A stretch of DNA of 64,000 nt. Source: Vibrio diabolicus (GTDB lineage Bacteria > Pseudomonadota > Gammaproteobacteria > Enterobacterales > Vibrionaceae). Below the pieces are notes generated by a model, which did no database searches, had not been told where the DNA came from, and saw only the letters and a list, made by a program, of their open reading frames with translations. Both the position numbers and the translations under genes were made by a program. This document shows, piece by piece, positions 57,301 through 64,000 of the stretch. The stretch is taken from positions 434,001 through 498,000 of the forward strand of contig CCKK01000002.1 of assembly GCA_001048675.1 (NCBI GenBank). The letters run 5' to 3'. The stretch's first letter is position 1; each line of letters begins with the position of its first letter.

Positions 57301-58284
57301 TACGTAACATACCGAGCGAAGCAATCTCAGACTGGGATAGAAGCGCTTGAACAATCGCAGGTATATCAAAAATTCTGTCCTATACATACTATTGCGGACC
57401 CTAGTTTAACTAAGCTTAGATCTCTATTAAAAGCGCCAGATTTATCTAAGCTTGATGACTCCATGTTTGCTGGGCATATGGTTTCCGTAAAAGTCAATGA
57501 CGAGTGGCTCCCACTCGAAGACAGGGTTAACAGCGGTGAAGCTATTACGCCGACTATGCCAATTAGAGTACTTATTATTCTTGATATGAAGGACGAAACG
57601 CTGACCAAGTTCAAAGAAGAAGGTTTGCTTAATCTTGTGCCTGTGGGCGTTAGACCTGTGAGGCAAAATAGGTTCTTTGATGATTTTGGCTCTTACACTA
57701 CTGAATATGTTCGTGAAATTGCACTGGAATCACTAGTTGAAACTGAGAGGGCGTATTTAACAGAGAAGCAAATGTTAGAGACAGATACGACACTATACGG
57801 TGTTGTTGTAAGTCCTACTTATTACTTTGGATGCAACATCATGAGTGGCATCAAGCCTATTGCAGATGACTACGGTAGCAAAGAATGGAAGTCGGTGTTT
57901 GGTCAGGTAGATGAACAACACTCAGCGTCTTATGTGATGCGTTACCTTTTAGAAGTTGGTGTGCCTAACGTTGCTAAAACAGAAACAAAGCTAACATATA
58001 AAAGAGAGCTCGTATTTAAAACACAAGATGGTGAGGAGCTAACTTCTAGTACGAATAAGGCTTCCATCTTTAATTTAACAATGTCGAAAGAGCATGAATT
58101 CTTATATGAGAAAACCTTCTTAGCAAGAGCAGGGAAAAAAGCAGTAGAGTATCCAGAATTATTCTCAGATGCTAAGGCAAACTTGTACATTTATGATGCT
58201 AGCGTTAAGAGCCTCATTCCCGGAAGTGAGCACGACGACATAATGGAAGCGCTCGGCTGGAACAAAAAAACAGCCATCCTATGA
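54349..58284 (+). CDS. Very large T6SS-linked OmpA-domain protein, N-terminal part
   Basis: The 1,311-residue frame begins with GAGGAG and ATG 54349, overlapping the preceding gene. A helical N-terminal region (about 1-650) is followed by an OmpA-like peptidoglycan-binding domain (LTLFFEFDSANDELT at about residue 652; NRRLSRRAEMKF at about 748), then a hydrophobic stretch (FDIALGFAAPMLGPGAALAYG at about 804-824) and a long C-terminal region. The frame ends with NKKTAIL, but dropping one A from the A7 run continues it as QPSYDPSAQASKLLL into the next frame. It is the likely secreted effector of the MIX operon, acting in the periplasm. The toxic activity is unknown. Confidence 0.72.
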   Translation: MARAKIEQHSLYLMGQLVGPAGEAITGNGLYPLPGFALALPELTVGQTVDGSSSKNESPLYFSDSSGRLQGWNTKVQSVEELDGYKLASTPLLISAKAAEKKLKPVYIPPYLIPAAVMSGDTAWTKRLAQLATEAVITSAEVEVSRLRGWQIKEDLKKAVAERQFLAPELAEFFVHKAEAAEEELCQKKGAYRRLYEQIYSGNYKHNFYYLRIPQVWTINLFFSADYFEGAEVTLSGQPENLSIKGDANDIGNKITSRVRPVTYFDIANQASGSDVAKEVTQYVATFWITGGHLDDDEQIKQLVRFDIDLNTINAYLEDNLDLEDENQKRQLEERLARVDELSLPNNCYSLSEQVLHLPIYSIAGRSIILSGDPISVEESLFQHAPDTFKGWLDWSKNLPYTSKNKAAPGAQPAINILNSIGNYKDVIEASASGVMDPFSMTTVHKAFSAGLNGDQAGDMLEALKLAVGIDAKAKGFLDFAQKLKPPAQGTLEPISDLASVLNWSNHIGSTLPSVYTIPPVLQHFWHKVDDRILTPLKPAVRAIEYALDKPFGFAELVSSGLEIPKGIDNSESAFNAYIDKSKQYAQKTQSVISTLLLSDEKDRQALLESEAEHKKALLEAFSDKSVSHKVLLNGRPLLEKKRAKEGEASYLTLFFEFDSANDELTNSDKKLVSKVAEYLRNTESEMLLNIEGYTCDIGSVEYNTKLSKKRASALKSSILEDLGTDAIKWDHRISALGKGVYADNDTSNRRLSRRAEMKFYLNSAFEYPACRSWLLALEKNRQKAVLAEMKVHEEIWKFSGQAFDIALGFAAPMLGPGAALAYGLYWSGETLVSTLDGAAKILNKELEEYKEKQKRFSEFDVVGQALLYRGLPAFDELSVVGKAYIKRAIALNGLLRLLLLESQIKEENKTTNYVSEYYAVNHLTSGQRDLDIEGYIKTYLLSDEWDLGGTWLPSFHLDEAWLETKNIYRSASESVLSFAAMTSYVTYRAKQSQTGIEALEQSQVYQKFCPIHTIADPSLTKLRSLLKAPDLSKLDDSMFAGHMVSVKVNDEWLPLEDRVNSGEAITPTMPIRVLIILDMKDETLTKFKEEGLLNLVPVGVRPVRQNRFFDDFGSYTTEYVREIALESLVETERAYLTEKQMLETDTTLYGVVVSPTYYFGCNIMSGIKPIADDYGSKEWKSVFGQVDEQHSASYVMRYLLEVGVPNVAKTETKLTYKRELVFKTQDGEELTSSTNKASIFNLTMSKEHEFLYEKTFLARAGKKAVEYPELFSDAKANLYIYDASVKSLIPGSEHDDIMEALGWNKKTAIL

Positions 58285-58342
58285 TCCTTCGGCTCAAGCC
58301 TCCAAGCTGCTACTTATTGTCAGCACTAAATCGGTTGCTAAT

Positions 58343-59230
58343 GTGGAGATAACTCTTGAGCAAGGGGGGTTTGACACTCACCGTTTACCAGTGGATATTC
58401 GTTTGAAAGCAAACGACGCAAGAGGTCGCTACAGTTTTGAGCATCAAGATGTCGATCTGTATCCACTAGGAAAGGTCGAAGTGAATCTCGTGAAAAAAGA
58501 GGTCTTATTCAAACCTAAGTCGGTTCCGCAAAACTTGACTGACATTTCGAAGCATCTTTCGAGCAATATAAGTAAGCTTGTAGACGACATGGTAGTCAAG
58601 GAAGGAGGGATATTCGATTTATCACCAGACTTTGTTGACACTGATCTCTATGCAGTCGAGATTTCACTGAAGTACACTAATGCAACTGGGAAAGAGATGG
58701 CTGGCTTGCGCCCGTTTATCCCTAGTGAAAACGAAAAGCCATATATCATGCTCGATATCGATGGGAAAGCAGGCTTATCTTTAAACGCTTCATCACAGAA
58801 GCTTCCAGTACGAGCTATAAATACAACGGCGCCAACCTTGTTCAACTCACGAGAGATCCACTACAACCCAAAGTGGTATGAGATGAGTAAAAAGGAGTTT
58901 AAAGCTATTTCTGAATATACTGCGGGAACGACTGACGATGCTGATTCCAATTTGGCAAATTCAACTCGTAGCAAGATGTCCCACAAAGCTACTCCGTTGA
59001 GTGTTTGGATGAATGCAGAGCCTGTAATGAAAGACTACTCTGTCGCTAGGGATCTTCCATTATCTGCGCAACGAGAGCAAATACTTAAAAAGTGGTTACT
59101 TGATGGAAAAATAAAAAACCGCCTTCGGGCGGTTTTTCTTTTCTTATCACTTCATACTGAATTTAGAATTTTCTTTTTAAGCCCCATCAACCCGCTGCAG
59201 AAATGTCGTATTTCTTCATCTTGTGGTTGA
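58343..59230 (+). CDS. C-terminal part of the large OmpA-domain protein, frameshifted
   Basis: This frame continues the 1,311-residue protein after a one-base change in the A7 run near 58265-58271; the residues before ATG 58343 (SYDPSAQASKLLLIVSTKS) also read well. The as-read frame runs through a strong terminator and into the vasH gene. Dropping one A in the A5 run at 59107-59111 gives TAA at 59112-59114, just before the terminator, and a joined protein of about 1,587 residues. I therefore place the natural end at 59114. No known domain is evident in this part. Confidence 0.65.
   Translation: MEITLEQGGFDTHRLPVDIRLKANDARGRYSFEHQDVDLYPLGKVEVNLVKKEVLFKPKSVPQNLTDISKHLSSNISKLVDDMVVKEGGIFDLSPDFVDTDLYAVEISLKYTNATGKEMAGLRPFIPSENEKPYIMLDIDGKAGLSLNASSQKLPVRAINTTAPTLFNSREIHYNPKWYEMSKKEFKAISEYTAGTTDDADSNLANSTRSKMSHKATPLSVWMNAEPVMKDYSVARDLPLSAQREQILKKWLLDGKIKNRLRAVFLFLSLHTEFRIFFLSPINPLQKCRISSSCG
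59114..59137. terminator. Intrinsic terminator after the effector operon
   Basis: Stem AAAAACCGCC/GGCGGTTTTT with a TTCG tetraloop, between the effector operon and the convergent vasH gene. It overlaps the likely natural stop codon of the large effector gene. Confidence 0.92.
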
Positions 59231-60818
59231 GAGTGCTCATTGGCAGCGCCAATTGCTCAGCGGCCTTCTTGGTGTGCCAATTACAGGCATTTAAGCAGTC
59301 GATGATCACTGTACGCTCGTATTGGCTGACAACGTCCTTAAGACTCTTTGAAGCGTCTTCTAAATCCGCTTGTACCTGACGCTCGTAAGCAGGTTGGTCT
59401 GGGGTAGGTGAGGCTGCTTTCATGTCGATATTTGGCACATCTTCTGGGATTTGTTCGCCAAACTCAATGTGAGTAATGGTTTCAAAATCGGACAGTAGCA
59501 CCGAGCGCTCAATGATGTTTTTAAGTTCACGCACGTTCCCGGGGTATTGGTAGGCAAGAAGCTGTTTACGTACGTTGGCACTTAACCCTGGCGCTTGCGG
59601 CAAGCCTAGCGTGTTGGTTGTGTGTTGCACGAAATGTTCAGCAAGGGGAATAATATCCGACTTGCGTGCTCTCAGTGGTGGTAATGTAATAGGGAACACA
59701 TTCAAGCGATAGAACAAGTCGGCACGAAATCCGCCATCTCTAATTTGCTGCATAAGATTACAGTGGGTTGCGGCGATAACGCGAACGTCCACTTCAATCT
59801 CTTTGCTGGTACCGATAGGGCGAACTTTACGTTCTTGTAGCACACGCAGCAATTTTGCCTGCAGTAGCATTGGCATATCGCCAATCTCATCCAAGAAAAG
59901 CGTACCGCCGTTGGCTGCTTCAAACAAACCGACTTTGTCTTTGTCCGCGCCAGTGAATGAGCCTTTCTTATGGCCAAAGAGTTCTGACTCTAATAACTGC
60001 TCTGGGATTGCGGCACAGTTCTGTACGATCAAAGGTTGTTCTGAACGATTAGAGTTTTCGTGAATGTATTTCGCGATCACCTCTTTACCAGCGCCCGTTT
60101 CACCACGCAACAGAACGTCGACAGGAAGAGATAGCACCTTATCAAGACGATTCAAGACATTGAGCATTTCTTCGCTCTCTGCAATAGGACCTTGATAGGC
60201 TTTCTGAGTACGTTTTTTGAGCTGAGTGTTCTCGCGTACTAGGGCTTGATTGTCGGCATTGAGATTTTTTATTACTTGCCCGTATTGCTCTAACCACACA
60301 GCTTGGCGAATATTACTCGCGGCCATTCGACAAAACTCCGTCAAGGCTGCCTCGTTGTCGATGACGTTCAAATCGAGTAAGACTAACAGCCCAATGGTTT
60401 TGCTTTCGCTATCAATCAAAGGCCAAGCCAGTAAGTTCTCGCTTTTTAATCCCAGTGTCTGCTCAGTTTGATAGATGCTTTCGCAGTCATAGCCGTTGTA
60501 CTTATACAACTCGTTAATCAACACCACTTCACCATTACGAATGGCAAAGTTAAATGGGTCGTTTTCACTGGCTGAGTCTAACTGCAATGCTTCCCAAGGG
60601 TGGGAAACGATTGTTTTATCGTTATGGTGAGCGGTACTTGGAATCAACGCCTGCCCAGTCTGGTCCAAAACATAAATGATGCCGTGCTTTGCGAGGGTCA
60701 TTTGTCTCGCAGCGGTCAACACAGCATCCAAGGTTTGGGTAAGCTGGCTGCGATCAGCCAAAGACTGACTGATCGCAAGTAGGGCGTTGCTAAGTTCGCT
60801 ATGGTTAGCTGAACGCAT
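59187..60818 (-). CDS. vasH: Sigma-54-dependent T6SS regulator VasH
   Basis: A 543-residue activator: GAF sensor in the first 170 residues, AAA+ core with Walker A GETGAGKE and the loop ESELFGHKKGSFTGADKDK (GSFTGA instead of GAFTGA), Walker B FLDEIGDMP, and a C-terminal Fis-type helix-turn-helix (NWHTKKAAEQLALPMSTLNHKM). VasH activates hcp and other T6SS genes with sigma-54 in Vibrio. It overlaps the end of clpV by 14 bases, so both belong to one transcript. The sigma-54-type promoter in front of hcp nearby is its likely target. Confidence 0.93.
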   Translation of the reverse strand: MRSANHSELSNALLAISQSLADRSQLTQTLDAVLTAARQMTLAKHGIIYVLDQTGQALIPSTAHHNDKTIVSHPWEALQLDSASENDPFNFAIRNGEVVLINELYKYNGYDCESIYQTEQTLGLKSENLLAWPLIDSESKTIGLLVLLDLNVIDNEAALTEFCRMAASNIRQAVWLEQYGQVIKNLNADNQALVRENTQLKKRTQKAYQGPIAESEEMLNVLNRLDKVLSLPVDVLLRGETGAGKEVIAKYIHENSNRSEQPLIVQNCAAIPEQLLESELFGHKKGSFTGADKDKVGLFEAANGGTLFLDEIGDMPMLLQAKLLRVLQERKVRPIGTSKEIEVDVRVIAATHCNLMQQIRDGGFRADLFYRLNVFPITLPPLRARKSDIIPLAEHFVQHTTNTLGLPQAPGLSANVRKQLLAYQYPGNVRELKNIIERSVLLSDFETITHIEFGEQIPEDVPNIDMKAASPTPDQPAYERQVQADLEDASKSLKDVVSQYERTVIIDCLNACNWHTKKAAEQLALPMSTLNHKMKKYDISAAG

Positions 60819-63489
60819 AGGTTAGTGTTCCTTGCTCATCGACAGACACTTCGATTTGCGTATGTGAATCATCCTTGTCATGCACTAATAGTTGAGTCGA
60901 TAGCTGAGGCAGTAACTGACGGTTGATTACCGCGTCAATGTTACGCGCGCCCGTTTCAGCAAGGCGACAGTTGCCTAGTACGAACTCAACCAAGCTTTCT
61001 TCGTAGCTCAGAGACAACTTGTGATGGCTCTGTAGACGCTGAGAAACTTTGTTCAGCTTATGGTGAATGATTTCTGTCATCGCTTCATCAGAAAGCGGAA
61101 CAAATGGCAGTACCGACATACGTGCCAACAGCGCCGGTTTGAAGTGTTGGTTCAAAGTAGGGCGGATAGCTTCTGCGATGATGTTTGCATCAATGTCTTT
61201 GGATTGATGAACCAAAGATTCAATCTCGTGCGTCGCAAGGTTACTGGTCATGATGATCAGCGTGTTCTTGAAATCGATGGTTCGGCCTTCGCCGTCGTTC
61301 AGCGTACCTTTGTCGAACACTTGGTAGAATAGGTTCAACACTTCTGGGTCGGCTTTTTCTACTTCATCAAGAAGTACAACAGAGTATGGACGCTGACGTA
61401 CCGCTTCTGTCAGCATGCCGCCTTCACCGTAACCTACGTAACCCGGAGGTGAACCAATTAGGCGAGATACCGTGTGCTTCTCTTGGAACTCAGACATGTT
61501 GATGGTCGTCATAAAGCGCTCACCACCAAACATTTGATCAGCGATCGAACGAGCCGTTTCGGTTTTACCCACACCACTTGGGCCAACCAGTAGGAATACG
61601 CCCGTCGGTGCGTCTGGGTTGCCTAGGCCTGCTTTTGCGGTTTGAATGCCTTCAGACAGTGCATCGATAGCGTATTCTTGGCCTTTGATGCTCTGTGTTA
61701 GGCTTTCTTTCAGTTTTAGCGTGGTTTCTGCTTCGTCTTGAAGCATCTTACCCATTGGAATACCAGTCCAGTCCGAGATCACGTGGCTAACTTCATCTGG
61801 ACCAACTTCAAAGTGAACCAATGGGTTGCCATTGCGGATTGCGTCTAGCTGTTCCTGGCAGGCCGAAATTGCAATGCGAACGGCTTCTTCATCCATCTCT
61901 GCATATGGAGAAACGTCTTGCTCTTGTTCTGAATCTTCTTCTGCAACAAGCTCTTCTTCATTTGTTTCGCCAAACACCAGCTCATGCAAGCGAGAGCGTA
62001 GAGCGATCATCTCTTGGATCTGCTCTTTTTCTTTATGCCATTGGGCTTCTTGCTCTGCCAGCTCTTCTTTCGTTGCTTCCATTGCCAGTTTTAGATCTGG
62101 AATGTTAGCAAGGCTGTGCTTGTCACCAGTTTGCTGCAGAGCATCACGCTCAAGAGCTTCTAGCTCGCGCTGTTGAGCTGCAAGTTCTTGTTGCAGAGTC
62201 TCAACAGAAGCAGGAATGGCATTAAGGCTGATGTTCACTCGTGCACACGCCGTATCTAGTACATCGATCGCTTTGTCTGGCAGTTGACGGCCAGAGATGT
62301 AACGCGCAGAAAGTGCTGCCGCAGCAGTGATGGCGTCATCGCGCACGTAAACATTGTGTGACTTCTCGTATGCTGGGCGCAGACCACGAATGATCAATGC
62401 TGCTTGTTCAGGAGACGGTTCGTCGAGTTTCACCAATTGGAAACGACGCGCAAGGGCAGGATCTTTCTCGAAGTACTTCTTGTATTCCGACCATGTTGTC
62501 GCAGCGATGGTTTTCACTTCACCACGTGCTAGGGCAGGTTTTAACAAGTTTGCTGCGTCGCTGCCGCCCGCTTGGTTACCGCCACCAACAAGGGTGTGTG
62601 CTTCATCGATGAATAGGATGATTGGCGTTGGCGAGTTTTTCACTTCATCCAATACCGCGTTTAGGCGTTTTTCGAATTCACCTTTTACGCTTGCACCTGC
62701 CTGCAGAAGACCCATGTCCAAGCCGTAAAGCTCAACACCTTTGAGGTTGTCTGGTACGTCACCTTGTACAATCTTAAGTGCCAAACCTTCTACTACTGCG
62801 GTTTTACCAACGCCCGGTTCACCAACAGCAATAGGGTTGTTTTTACGGCGACGAGCAAGAATGTCCACGATTTGGCGGATTTCTTGGTCGCGGCAGAAAA
62901 CAGGGTCGATTTCGCCTTTGCGTGCTTTACCAGTGAAGTCGGTTGTGAACTTGCTCAGTGCTGAACCATCTTCACGAGCTTGTGTTTTCTCTGAAGTAGC
63001 AACTTGCGCCTCAATAGATTGGCTTGTTAGCTCCGCAAAGTTACGCTTAAGGCTGTCAGGGTTTACCGCTTCAAGGATAGAGGCGTAACCATGTTGGCCG
63101 TAACGGAGAGGGTTGCTAACAAGAGTAAGGAGTAGGGCGCCAGAGCGGATTTGTGTTTCGGATAGATCTAAAGAAGAAACCAGCCAGCTTTCTTGCAACC
63201 ATTCGATTAATAAAGCAGAAAAAACAGGTTTGCTGCCATTTCCTTTGGCGTTGGTGTCGAGTGTGGATCGAACCGATTGTCTTAATAAGTTCTCAGAACA
63301 ATCAAAATGACTTAATAAGACGTCAAAATCACTATTTGGCCTTTCTAATAGACTCAGTAAATAATGCTCAATTTGAACTTCGTTTGCTTTTTCAGAGACT
63401 GCAAGTGCAGCGGCGTCTTCTAATGCTACTTTTGCAATCGGGTGTAGACGCTGAATTAATGAAGAAAGGTTTATATTTATCATAGCCAT
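60805..63489 (-). CDS. clpV: T6SS ClpV1-type AAA+ ATPase
   Basis: An 894-residue class I Clp ATPase: N-terminal double Clp-N domain ([20 protein letters not shown]), first AAA module with Walker A GEPGVGKT, a shortened coiled-coil middle domain, second module with Walker A GPSGVGKT and a C-terminal Clp-D2 domain. The ClpV/VasG branch of T6SS sheath disassembly ATPases has this layout; it disassembles contracted VipA/VipB sheaths. It is upstream of vasH and divergent from hcp. The start [10 protein letters not shown] at 63489 is supported by an AAGAATA-type weak site; a start one codon pair later (MININLSS) is equally possible. Confidence 0.94.
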   Translation of the reverse strand: MAMININLSSLIQRLHPIAKVALEDAAALAVSEKANEVQIEHYLLSLLERPNSDFDVLLSHFDCSENLLRQSVRSTLDTNAKGNGSKPVFSALLIEWLQESWLVSSLDLSETQIRSGALLLTLVSNPLRYGQHGYASILEAVNPDSLKRNFAELTSQSIEAQVATSEKTQAREDGSALSKFTTDFTGKARKGEIDPVFCRDQEIRQIVDILARRRKNNPIAVGEPGVGKTAVVEGLALKIVQGDVPDNLKGVELYGLDMGLLQAGASVKGEFEKRLNAVLDEVKNSPTPIILFIDEAHTLVGGGNQAGGSDAANLLKPALARGEVKTIAATTWSEYKKYFEKDPALARRFQLVKLDEPSPEQAALIIRGLRPAYEKSHNVYVRDDAITAAAALSARYISGRQLPDKAIDVLDTACARVNISLNAIPASVETLQQELAAQQRELEALERDALQQTGDKHSLANIPDLKLAMEATKEELAEQEAQWHKEKEQIQEMIALRSRLHELVFGETNEEELVAEEDSEQEQDVSPYAEMDEEAVRIAISACQEQLDAIRNGNPLVHFEVGPDEVSHVISDWTGIPMGKMLQDEAETTLKLKESLTQSIKGQEYAIDALSEGIQTAKAGLGNPDAPTGVFLLVGPSGVGKTETARSIADQMFGGERFMTTINMSEFQEKHTVSRLIGSPPGYVGYGEGGMLTEAVRQRPYSVVLLDEVEKADPEVLNLFYQVFDKGTLNDGEGRTIDFKNTLIIMTSNLATHEIESLVHQSKDIDANIIAEAIRPTLNQHFKPALLARMSVLPFVPLSDEAMTEIIHHKLNKVSQRLQSHHKLSLSYEESLVEFVLGNCRLAETGARNIDAVINRQLLPQLSTQLLVHDKDDSHTQIEVSVDEQGTLTYAFS

Positions 63490-63939
63490 TTTATTCTTTA
63501 GAGGAAAAGAGGTAGCGGCTATTATACTAAAAGTGATTGCGTTCTTTTTTTATCAAGATATTTTGACTATCGTTTGTTGGTTATTTTTAATGATTATTGT
63601 GACATTAATGTTTGTGGTTATTTTAATGGCGTTGTTATTCTAAATTAATTGATAGTAAAAGTGTCGGATTTATTAGTTTTAATGACTTTATTTACACAGT
63701 TTTATATGGTTATTTTCACTTTTTAAAGTTAGAACAATTTATTATTATCTTAATCCAATTTTTTGGTTTTTTATCCAATAAATTGTACTTAAGGTATTTG
63801 TGAATAATGGTCGATTTTATTTAAGTTGCTGTTTTTGTTGGTTTTTTAAAGTTGGCATGGACTTTGATTATACCAAGTAGTCGCGGTGATAAGCGATTTG
63901 GTGATTTAAACAAAACAGATTTTAGAAAAGGAAATAGCG
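63490..63939. other. Divergent clpV/hcp intergenic region
   Basis: About 450 AT-rich bases with T-rich tracts and no gene. The hcp sigma-54-type promoter is at 63852-63868. I could not find a clear second sigma-54 site for clpV. Confidence 0.7.
63852..63868 (+). promoter_or_regulatory. Sigma-54-type promoter of hcp
   Basis: TTGGCATG-N4-TTGAT: the -24 GG and -12 G are 12 bases apart as required, with GA in place of the -12 GC. It is about 70 bases upstream of the hcp start. VasH and sigma-54 control of hcp is known in Vibrio, so this is a likely activation site. Confidence 0.7.
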
Positions 63940-64000
63940 ATGCCAACTCCAGCATATATGTCTATCCAAGGTGAGACTCAAGGCCATATTACTAAAGATA
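63940..64000 (+). CDS. hcp: T6SS tube protein Hcp, 3' partial
   Basis: The start ATG 63940 (AAGGAAA upstream) opens MPTPAYMSIQGETQGHITKD, a near-exact match to Hcp N-termini of Vibrio T6SS. Only 20 codons are inside the window. Hcp hexamers stack into the inner tube of the T6SS. It is divergent from clpV and vasH, with a sigma-54-type promoter upstream. Confidence 0.9.
   Translation, partial: MPTPAYMSIQGETQGHITKD

Noticed and set aside
59112..59230. Genuine 44-base overlap of the large effector gene with vasH
   Set aside because: The reading would pass through a strong terminator; an A-run error that hides the stop at 59112 explains it better.
61060..63485. Long plus-strand open frames opposite clpV
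   Set aside because: They are antisense to a strongly conserved ClpV and show no family features or ribosome-binding sites.

Overview
The window looks like a gammaproteobacterial chromosome segment, most likely Vibrio or a close relative. The evidence is the divergent type VI secretion (T6SS) block at the right end (hcp, clpV and a vasH-type sigma-54 activator), a MIX-type effector operon, and a low-GC background with many acquired modules. No rRNA, tRNA or CRISPR array was seen. This is sequence reading only; no database search was run.

Layout. 1-3.4 kb: an adenylate-forming ligase fused to an EamA exporter (5' end outside the window) facing a LysR regulator. 4.1-9.4 kb: a redox/electrophile-stress block (HxlR regulator, peroxiredoxin, FrnE-like DsbA, AhpD-like protein, MdaB-like quinone reductase, LtrA-family protein, K+ channel). 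Four copies of one 23-bp operator-like sequence sit in front of its transcription units. 9.4-20.2 kb: an island-like stretch between two related 110-bp direct repeats. It holds a putative defence module (two tandem membrane-anchored DUF4041/T5orf172 nucleases and a small membrane protein), a frameshifted FimB-like integrase, and a visibly GC-richer metabolic operon (beta-keto acid cleavage enzyme, hydrolase, PcaF-like thiolase, an HemB paralogue, EamA exporter and a SnoaL-LuxR regulator). 20.4-30.3 kb: a defence-type series (RloC-like ATPase/anticodon nuclease with an Mrr-type endonuclease, a small acidic protein with a truncated VWA protein, a HEPN RNase, and a two-gene dynamin-like GTPase locus resembling Eleos/LeoA-LeoBC).

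30.8-34.4 kb: a MocR regulator divergent from a class C beta-lactamase and a CatB-like acetyltransferase. 34.6-39.9 kb: a frameshifted 2-oxoacid:ferredoxin oxidoreductase (korA, korB), a LysR regulator and an M23 peptidase. 40.1-50.7 kb: one giant repeat-rich lipoprotein (about 3,500 residues after joining a frameshift) with four tandem 579-bp repeats. 51.4-59.2 kb: a MIX-domain protein, a membrane-anchored protein and a very large OmpA-domain protein, probably a T6SS effector/co-effector operon. 59.2-64 kb: vasH and clpV, then divergent hcp behind a sigma-54-type promoter.

A recurring oddity is that at least nine genes or gene parts are interrupted by single-base length changes, mostly in homopolymer runs. 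Joining the pieces gives proteins of normal family length each time, so base-calling error is a serious alternative to pseudogenisation. The most interesting hypotheses are the HemB/BKACE/thiolase/exporter operon as a pathway for an HemB-targeting metabolite with a duplicated target, the tandem T5orf172 nuclease module, and the MIX-linked effector operon.
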